This document shows, in pieces, positions 6,281 through 11,398 of a DNA stretch of 11,398 nucleotides. The stretch comes from Cryomorphaceae bacterium (GTDB taxonomy: Bacteria; Bacteroidota; Bacteroidia; Flavobacteriales_D; Crocinitomicaceae). The position numbers and the translations under genes were made by a program. The stretch spans positions 1-11,398 of the forward strand of contig JAIXRD010000300.1 of assembly GCA_027485365.1 (NCBI GenBank), written 5' to 3'. Position 1 is the stretch's first letter; the number at the start of each line of letters is the position of its first letter. The notes under the pieces are model-generated. The model had not been told where the DNA came from. It was given only the letters and a program-made list of their open reading frames with translations, and ran no database searches.

Positions 6281-7540
6281 TTAAAATCGGATGATTTTTT
6301 GGGTTTTTTCCCCAACAGGTGAAGTCAACTTAAGAAAGGATACCCCCGGTGCCAAATAAGGTTCTAAATTAATGTAATAGGTACCTGCGGGTAAGGTTTT
6401 TTCATGGTAATATTGATTAACTAACTTGCCAAACGCATCATATAAGGCCAATGAAACGTTGGTGGATTGAGTTAACACCAAATTCGATTGCGTAAACCAA
6501 CCCTCTTCTATCACTTGAGGTATTGACAGACCCAAAACATGAACTTCTGCTAACTCGAAATTACGATAAGGATAATTAATATTATCCCAATGTGCATAGG
6601 CTAGAAATAGTTTTCCATGGGAATATTGATCACTGCGTTCAGCTATCCATGTAGGATACCATATTCTTTCCGGACTTCCGGGATTGGATAAAATTAATTG
6701 GGCCTCCTCCCAATGTTCCAAATCGTAGGAATAGGTATAATAAATGCCTTTATCTGCCCAATCATGGTAAGCTAACATCCAAACGCCTAATGGTTTGTAA
6801 TATATTAATGAAGGATTCCCTCCGGAATATTTCCCTTTTGAGAACGATAATGCTTCCCCTTTTCCACCAAGTCCTGAAGTACTAAAAGAACCCTTGTAAT
6901 ACTTTTTCCATGTTCCCGGATTACCAAGTGGATCCTTCGATTCAGCCATACCAATTCCATCAGGACATACATAATACGCTAACCATCGGTTATTTATACT
7001 GTCTCTTACCACAGAAAAATCACCTGTTCCACCCCATGCTGGAGATAAAGGTTTTTCTAACCATGAGGTAAGTATTGGGCCGTTTTTAATCCAAGTTTTT
7101 CCTCCATCAAAGCTCTCACATTGCGCGGCAGATTTCCATGCGATTTTTTCTACGTTCTCATATCCTTGGAATTCATGGTCTTCCGCATGATAAAACCCAA
7201 GCCAATGTGAATCTGTAATCCTAAACACAGAATATAACCACGCACCGCCATTATCATTGCTACCGGGCGCCCCCTTCGATAACACCATTCCCCAAAGGGA
7301 ATCCTGATGTGTAATATCTGAACCCGAACTAATGTAACTTTCATACCCTGCCCAAACCTGAACCTGAACGGAATCATTAAGTGCGAAGTATGAAATATGC
7401 CCATCAGGAAATCCAGGATAAATAGGTATCCCCGGGTCTGCAACCAATGTTGCACCGGTCAACGACACAACCTGAGCAAAACCAGATAGGCTGACTCTAA
7501 AAATTATACAAGCAAAAAGTAAGGGTCTGAATGGAAACAA
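6281..7540 (-). CDS. Secreted hydrolase-like beta-propeller protein with T9SS sorting domain
   Basis: This 419-residue exported protein begins with a Sec signal peptide (residues 1-23, hydrophobic core LLFACIIF, probable cleavage after GFAQ). The middle (about 30-340) is rich in Trp, Tyr and Gly and reads like a five-bladed propeller of the GH43/GH117 or DUF4185 kind. It has an Asp-box SFDGGKTW at 143-150, a GGTGDFSVV segment at 170-178, and strand repeats such as YSYDLEHW at 270-277. Carbohydrate binding or cleavage is plausible, but I could not place catalytic residues. Residues about 350-419 are a T9SS type A C-terminal domain (LALYDAFGKLVNQ, then LPAGTYYINL, ending KIIRF), which directs export across the outer membrane. 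The only usable start is TTG at 7540. An in-frame TAG lies three codons upstream and no ATG precedes the signal peptide. A near-match box, TACTTTTA, lies at 7589-7582 on this strand. Confidence 0.75.
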   Translation of the reverse strand: MFPFRPLLFACIIFRVSLSGFAQVVSLTGATLVADPGIPIYPGFPDGHISYFALNDSVQVQVWAGYESYISSGSDITHQDSLWGMVLSKGAPGSNDNGGAWLYSVFRITDSHWLGFYHAEDHEFQGYENVEKIAWKSAAQCESFDGGKTWIKNGPILTSWLEKPLSPAWGGTGDFSVVRDSINNRWLAYYVCPDGIGMAESKDPLGNPGTWKKYYKGSFSTSGLGGKGEALSFSKGKYSGGNPSLIYYKPLGVWMLAYHDWADKGIYYTYSYDLEHWEEAQLILSNPGSPERIWYPTWIAERSDQYSHGKLFLAYAHWDNINYPYRNFELAEVHVLGLSIPQVIEEGWFTQSNLVLTQSTNVSLALYDAFGKLVNQYYHEKTLPAGTYYINLEPYLAPGVSFLKLTSPVGEKTQKIIRF

Positions 7541-7567
7541 TCTCGTCTATAATTAGCTGTAATGACA

Positions 7568-7575
7568 TACGTTTA
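7568..7575 (+). promoter_or_regulatory. Possible -7 promoter box for the OmpA-family gene
   Basis: TACGTTTA matches TAnnTTTG except at the last base. Transcription would begin near 7581-7583, downstream of the ATG at 7562 and upstream of the ATG at 7619. If the box is used, it favours the later start codon, which also begins directly with a signal peptide. Confidence 0.3.
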
Positions 7576-7618
7576 TCCAGTTAAAAGTAACCAAAAAAAA
7601 TCATTACGTTCTCGGCTT

Positions 7619-8914
7619 ATGAAATATCTCTACTTCGTTTTCCTTGCCATAGGAGTTAAAAGCCTCGCTCAAGATTATACCATTTTAGAACATAATCAGC
7701 AAATAAACATAATGGCCCTTCCAATGCTCAATACGTCATCTCGAGAATGTAATTTGAGCATACTCCCGAATGGAAAAAGCCTTTTCTTCATGAGTACGCG
7801 AGCATTACGTGGCGGTGCATCCGGAAACGGTGACCTCTATCAAAGTAATTTCATTAACGGACAATGGGAGGCTCCTACCCCATTATCATCGATAAATACC
7901 GTTTCAGGAGAAGATGAACCCACCTTTAGCACAGACGGGTCGACCATGTATTATCAAAGTTGGGCAGGAGATTGGGCAACGATGGGAGGCCCCTACTACC
8001 AAGCGAACTTGATCAATGGAATCTGGGAGAAGAAAGGAAGCATGGGAACGAACATCAATCGCTTTTTCGCACTTCAATCAAAAGCCAATATGGGTTACGG
8101 AACCGATGGCATGGCAGTTTCCGCCGATGGAAAGTTATTTGTAGTGGCTTGCGGACCAGATTATAGAGGTCCTATGGATTTATACTACAGCATAAAAGGC
8201 AATCAAGGATGGACTTTTCCTAAAATCATGGGAGTATCAACCACAGGAGATGAACGTTCGGTGTTCATTGCCGCCGATAACCGAACCATATATTTTAGCA
8301 GCGATGTAATGGGAGGATTTGGTGGATTCGATATCTTCAGGGTAAGAATTTCTGACGACGGAACCTTAGGAGATCCAATAAACATAGGTGCACCTTTTAA
8401 CACCCCGTCAGATGACATGGGCTTTGTTGCTTCGGCGGATGGTCGCTCAGCCTTTTTTATTAGAGATTTGGATATTTATTATGCGGACATTTCGGCATTA
8501 GATGAAGCTATTAAACCCATGACATCAAGTAAAACAGTAGAAATATCGAGTACAAATGACCCCGTAAAAATTGCCGACACCATCTCAACCCAGAAGGATA
8601 CCGATCCGATTACCGTGTATTTCGAACATGATGTCGCTGAACTACCATTATTAGAACAAAATAAACTAAACTCCATAATGGATACTAAGGCTGAAATACA
8701 CCTCCATGGGTATTGTGACGCCGACGGGAGCAACACATACAACCTAGCCTTAGCGAAACGCCGCTGTGAAACCGTGAGAAAAGTACTTATGAGTCAAGGA
8801 ATACCCGATGAACTCCTAATACTGCATATTCATGGAGAAGCGGATCCTGTAGCTTCAAACAACACCACAAAAGGAAAAGCAGCCAATCGACGCGTGGTAG
8901 TGAAGCTAGATTAA
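7619..8914 (+). CDS. PD40 propeller / OmpA-family envelope protein
   Basis: The preferred start is the ATG at 7619 (431 residues), because it begins a clean signal peptide, MKYLYFVFLAIGVKSLAQ (1-18). An in-frame ATG at 7562 would add 19 basic residues in front of it. Residues about 40-295 carry PD40/WD40-like strands with repeated D-G-(S/K/R)-(T/L/S)-(M/F/A)-(Y/F)-(Y/V/F)-type motifs: NGKSLFFMST at 51-60, DGSTMYYQS at 106-114, NRTIYFSSD at 221-229 and DGRSAFFI at 274-281. Residues about 330-431 are an OmpA C-terminal peptidoglycan-binding domain (HGYCDADGS at 363-371, NLALAKRR at 375-382, ANRRVVVKL at 422-430). Such proteins are anchored in the periplasm or outer membrane of Bacteroidota, and several relatives belong to T9SS-associated envelope systems, but no specific partner is visible. 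It is divergent from the T9SS protein to its left and convergent with the kelch gene, 14 bp from stop to stop. Confidence 0.87.
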   Translation: MKYLYFVFLAIGVKSLAQDYTILEHNQQINIMALPMLNTSSRECNLSILPNGKSLFFMSTRALRGGASGNGDLYQSNFINGQWEAPTPLSSINTVSGEDEPTFSTDGSTMYYQSWAGDWATMGGPYYQANLINGIWEKKGSMGTNINRFFALQSKANMGYGTDGMAVSADGKLFVVACGPDYRGPMDLYYSIKGNQGWTFPKIMGVSTTGDERSVFIAADNRTIYFSSDVMGGFGGFDIFRVRISDDGTLGDPINIGAPFNTPSDDMGFVASADGRSAFFIRDLDIYYADISALDEAIKPMTSSKTVEISSTNDPVKIADTISTQKDTDPITVYFEHDVAELPLLEQNKLNSIMDTKAEIHLHGYCDADGSNTYNLALAKRRCETVRKVLMSQGIPDELLILHIHGEADPVASNNTTKGKAANRRVVVKLD

Positions 8915-8928
8915 TTTGAATGTAAAGC

Positions 8929-10011
8929 TTATTCTAACACAAATACCTTTTTCACTTCGCCGTTCGAATATCGCTCAAACAACAATTGATTATTCGCAAA
9001 CGCTACCGGATTTCCAAGTATGTCATATACCTCAAGCAGTGTAGGTTCCTTTAAAGATGGAGATTCAATACCTAGGGTTGGCGAATAAACCCAGGCTTGA
9101 TTCAACCTGTTATTTGTTTCATCTATTCCTGTGGTATAGTACATTGATTCTTGGGTAGTTAAGCAAACCCCTCCGCGTCTCCCCAACGCTGGAATGCCAG
9201 GAAGAGCAATCCATTCGTTACCGACTTCATTGAATTTCCACAAATCATTATGTGAATTCCCTAAACTATCGATGCCAAAACACGCATAAACACCATCATT
9301 CAAGGCAAACAAGGCCGCATGACTTCGTCCGAGGCTAGGGAATGAAGGCAAGGACTCCCATTGATTGGTGATTGGATCGAACGAATAAAATCCGTGCTGA
9401 AATTGATTGTTCTCATCCCGACCAAACAACATAAATCCTTTTCCATTGTGTGCACACGCTGAAGCCCTCCACAAGGCTCCAAATGGAAAATTCGCTTCTT
9501 GTATCCACGCAGAAGTTACGGCATCATACGTCCACACCTCATCTGTTGCGGCACCCAAGGCATGCTTGCCGCCCACAAGATATAACCTATTGTTCAAGAC
9601 AAAAGATGCAGCGCCGGAACGACCAAACGAAGGTAAACTATCGCCGATCAACCAAGAGTCAGAAGCCGGATCATAGCGCCACATATCATTCAAATAGTCG
9701 CTTCCATTATATCCGCCGAACACATAACCCGAAGCGTTCAAGGTAAACCCAGCAGCATATTGTCGTTCAGCTCCCGAGGGAAGTGGCGCTGCACTTATCC
9801 ATTGATTTGTGGCACTTTGGTAGCGATAAAAATCTGCCAAGGCCGACCACCATGGACTTAACCCAGTACCAATAAATAGATCGTCTCCAATGACAAACCC
9901 GGTCGCATCATCACGTTCTACACCTGGAAAAGAAGAAAGCGCCTGCCAATCTTGCGCATTCAAGCAAGACCAACAGCACACAATAAAAAAGTAAGAACGT
10001 ATTATTTTCAT
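8929..10011 (-). CDS. Secreted six-kelch propeller protein with a short T9SS-like C-terminus
   Basis: This 360-residue exported protein has a signal peptide (1-20, ending CLNAQ) and then six kelch repeats of about 48 residues, covering roughly 21-310. Each repeat has a (G/A)-rich strand, a GG or FG pair, a W/Y-(R/S/T/K)-(Y/F)-D or N segment, and a closing W. Clear examples are YVFGGYNG…MWRYDPASDSW (96-120), LYLVGGKH…VWTYDAVTSAW (143-169) and FYSFDPITNQW (208-218). Residues 325-360 (LEVYDILGNPVAF … VKKVFVLE) resemble a compact T9SS type A sorting domain, shorter than the usual 70-90 residues. A surface-anchored or released adhesion or sugar-binding role is likely for this fold. Galactose-oxidase catalytic residues are not evident. 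It is transcribed alone, with the nearest possible promoter box TAAATTTT at 10056-10049. Confidence 0.82.
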   Translation of the reverse strand: MKIIRSYFFIVCCWSCLNAQDWQALSSFPGVERDDATGFVIGDDLFIGTGLSPWWSALADFYRYQSATNQWISAAPLPSGAERQYAAGFTLNASGYVFGGYNGSDYLNDMWRYDPASDSWLIGDSLPSFGRSGAASFVLNNRLYLVGGKHALGAATDEVWTYDAVTSAWIQEANFPFGALWRASACAHNGKGFMLFGRDENNQFQHGFYSFDPITNQWESLPSFPSLGRSHAALFALNDGVYACFGIDSLGNSHNDLWKFNEVGNEWIALPGIPALGRRGGVCLTTQESMYYTTGIDETNNRLNQAWVYSPTLGIESPSLKEPTLLEVYDILGNPVAFANNQLLFERYSNGEVKKVFVLE

Positions 10012-10068
10012 GAATCCGGTATCGTTAATCGACCGATTTTATTGCCTTAAAATTTAATGAATGGCAGC

Positions 10069-10410
10069 TCAGGCTTTTCGAACGAATTCTGACTTGAGCG
10101 CCATGGCACCGAACCCTTCAATTTTACAATCGATGTTGTGATCACCATCGGTTAGCCGTATGTTTTTAACTTTTGTTCCGGCCTTTACGGATTTTGGCGC
10201 ACCTTTCACCGGAAGGTCTTTAATTACAATTACAGAATCACCGGGTAGCAAGCGCACACCGTTTGAATCCATTACCATGAGCTCATCCGTATCATCCGCT
10301 TCGGTTACTGTCCATACATTGGAACATTCAGGACAGGTATACTCATTTTCGCCACTTTCATATCCATAAGGACATTGACACGATGGACATTCTTTCATTT
10401 CTTCACTCAT
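10069..10410 (-). CDS. yjdM: YjdM (formerly PhnA) family zinc-ribbon protein
   Basis: This 113-residue cytosolic protein is full length for the family and closely resembles E. coli YjdM. The N-terminal zinc ribbon has two CxxC pairs, C8/C11 and C26/C29. The C-terminal part (about 45-113) has the characteristic DGDSVIVIKDLPVKGA-like start, then GTKVKNIRLTDGDHNIDCKI (77-96) and GFGAMALKSEFV. The old name PhnA comes from its position near the E. coli phosphonate genes. It is not the true phosphonoacetate hydrolase, which is an unrelated alkaline-phosphatase-fold enzyme, and its exact role is unknown. It has its own strong promoter-like box and sits between two secreted propeller genes with no evident functional tie. 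Confidence 0.95.
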   Translation of the reverse strand: MSEEMKECPSCQCPYGYESGENEYTCPECSNVWTVTEADDTDELMVMDSNGVRLLPGDSVIVIKDLPVKGAPKSVKAGTKVKNIRLTDGDHNIDCKIEGFGAMALKSEFVRKA

Positions 10411-10425
10411 GGTAACTTATTTTGA

Positions 10426-10433
10426 CAAAGCTA
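10426..10433 (-). promoter_or_regulatory. Bacteroidota-type -7 promoter box for yjdM
   Basis: On the minus strand TAGCTTTG (10433 down to 10426) is an exact match to TAnnTTTG and ends 15 nt before the yjdM ATG. The predicted leader is only about 8-10 nt. No clear -33 TTG is present. The box lies in the 44-bp gap after the stop of the sialidase-like gene, so yjdM is likely expressed independently of that gene. Confidence 0.55.
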
Positions 10434-10454
10434 GAAAATTATTAAGAAGTGGAA

Positions 10455-11398
10455 TTACTTTAGGTTAAGGTTAGCTGTCCAAAGGGAAGCTTTACCTTGA
10501 TCTAAACGAACCCAAACGGGTACTATGTGCCCCTTAACAGCAGCAATTGAGATGTAATCTCCAAAGAAGACCTTAGCGTTGGGAACAAATGGCTTTGCTG
10601 AGATACACTGTTGATCAAAGTGCTTCCCACCATCTTGTGATTTAACCCAAACTACCTGCGTTTCATTGGGTTGTTTTGCAGAAGAACGGTCATAAAATAA
10701 GAAATGAAGGGTCCCGTCGGATTGATCGATCGTGAAGGTAGACATAAATTGATGCGTCTTGGTTTTATCTTGATTTACGCGAATCGGTTTAGACCAAGTT
10801 TTTCCTTCATCTTGCGATTTCGTTAGCCAAACATCGGTATCCTTTACTCCATTTCGTTGATCACTCCAACTGAGGTAGAGAGTACCTACATGTTTTCCTT
10901 GACTGCGATCTACATTCAATACGGGCAAGCCATTACACCTAAAAATACCCGGTATCTTAAAATCCCAGCCCCCGGGCTGTTGCATTAAGCTGCGCTCTAC
11001 AGGCAACCACGTGTCACCCCCATCCGAAGATTGTTGCAACATGAGACCTTTGGGTCCGGTCCATGTAACGTATAGTTGTCCTTCTGCCCCTACCACAGGA
11101 ACTGCCCCTTCTACGGTTTTATCACCATCTAAACAATCGCCATTGTAAAAAGAGATAATCTTAGGATTTGCCCAAGTTAATCCTCGATCCATCGATTTAC
11201 TAAACATAATCCGAGAGGAATCCATAAAATTTTTGGAATCGTATTTATCAAACTGCGTCCATGTCATATAAATTACGCCTGTATTTGGGTCTATATCCAC
11301 CCAGTGCTTATCCTGTGCTTTTCTGCCAAATGGTTTGGGAAACGAACCCTCAGAGAACGCGTTTACATCTGAAAATTTATCGGTAAACTGACAAACAA
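10455..11398 (-). CDS. BNR/sialidase-like beta-propeller protein, 5' end beyond the window
   Basis: The frame is open from the right edge: 32 codons upstream of a GTG at 11300 continue without a stop and read naturally (…SFPKPFGRKAQDKHWVDIDPN). The GTG is therefore not the real start and the N-terminus is missing. About 313 residues are visible. Four Asp-boxes of the BNR/sialidase type are encoded at 11195-11172 (SMDRGLTW), 11030-11007 (SSDGGDTW), 10817-10794 (SQDEGKTW) and 10640-10617 (SQDGGKHF, degenerate). They alternate with strands such as LYVTWTG, LYLSWSDQR and LHFLFYDR, which fits a six-bladed propeller. Asp-box proteins include sialidases and other exo-glycosidases, but many have no known activity. 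The arginine triad of true sialidases cannot be confirmed on this part. The C-terminus ends right after the last blade (SLWTANLNLK) and carries no T9SS sorting domain. A signal peptide is expected upstream. Confidence 0.85.
   Translation of the reverse strand, partial: VCQFTDKFSDVNAFSEGSFPKPFGRKAQDKHWVDIDPNTGVIYMTWTQFDKYDSKNFMDSSRIMFSKSMDRGLTWANPKIISFYNGDCLDGDKTVEGAVPVVGAEGQLYVTWTGPKGLMLQQSSDGGDTWLPVERSLMQQPGGWDFKIPGIFRCNGLPVLNVDRSQGKHVGTLYLSWSDQRNGVKDTDVWLTKSQDEGKTWSKPIRVNQDKTKTHQFMSTFTIDQSDGTLHFLFYDRSSAKQPNETQVVWVKSQDGGKHFDQQCISAKPFVPNAKVFFGDYISIAAVKGHIVPVWVRLDQGKASLWTANLNLK

Noticed and set aside
7562..7618. Upstream ATG at 7562 as the start of the OmpA-family gene
   Set aside because: It would put 19 basic residues before a perfect signal peptide, and a possible promoter box lies downstream of it.
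10069..10410. Phosphonoacetate hydrolase function for the PhnA-named protein
   Set aside because: The protein is the zinc-ribbon YjdM type. The hydrolase that shares the name is an unrelated, much larger enzyme.

Overview
This 11.4 kb window looks like a chromosomal segment of a Bacteroidota bacterium, most likely a marine or freshwater flavobacterium-like organism. Four things point there. Two secreted proteins end in type A sorting domains of the type IX secretion system (T9SS). No gene shows a clear Shine-Dalgarno sequence. Promoter-like boxes match the Bacteroidota -7 consensus TAnnTTTG. The proteins themselves (CrtY/Blh, PD40-OmpA, J-KTSC, MoxR-VWA) are typical of that group. Genus cannot be fixed from the sequence alone. 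I see no tRNA, rRNA, insertion sequence, phage gene or CRISPR array.

Left part (1-3231): the window opens inside an array of 16-bp tandem repeats, each built from two related octamers, lying just past the stop of a minus-strand two-gene operon. That operon is a VWA-domain protein with an intact MIDAS motif (1541-2650) followed 3 bp later by a MoxR-type AAA+ ATPase (77-1537). Such pairs usually work together as an ATPase-driven chaperone or metal-insertion-like machine. Divergent from it is a small J-domain protein with a C-terminal KTSC domain (2782-3231), preceded by an excellent Bacteroidota promoter box.

Middle part (3238-6262): the most notable gene is a 661-residue minus-strand fusion of lycopene beta-cyclase (CrtY, N-terminal) and the membrane-embedded beta-carotene 15,15'-dioxygenase (Brp/Blh family, C-terminal). 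It should carry lycopene through beta-carotene to retinal on one polypeptide, which implies a microbial rhodopsin elsewhere in the genome. A 251-bp intergenic region with several dyad-symmetric elements spaced about 22 bp apart separates it from two divergent, translationally coupled small genes of unknown function (5475-5834 and 5831-6241). These end at a short terminator-like hairpin.

Right part (6281-11398): mostly a run of cell-surface or secreted proteins with different beta-propeller-type repeats. They are a T9SS-exported hydrolase-like propeller protein (6281-7540, apparent TTG start), a PD40-OmpA envelope protein (about 7619-8914), a six-kelch T9SS protein (8929-10011), and a BNR/sialidase-like protein with four Asp-boxes that runs off the right edge (10455-11398). 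Between the last two lies a cytosolic zinc-ribbon protein of the YjdM (formerly PhnA) family. These genes look individually transcribed rather than one operon.
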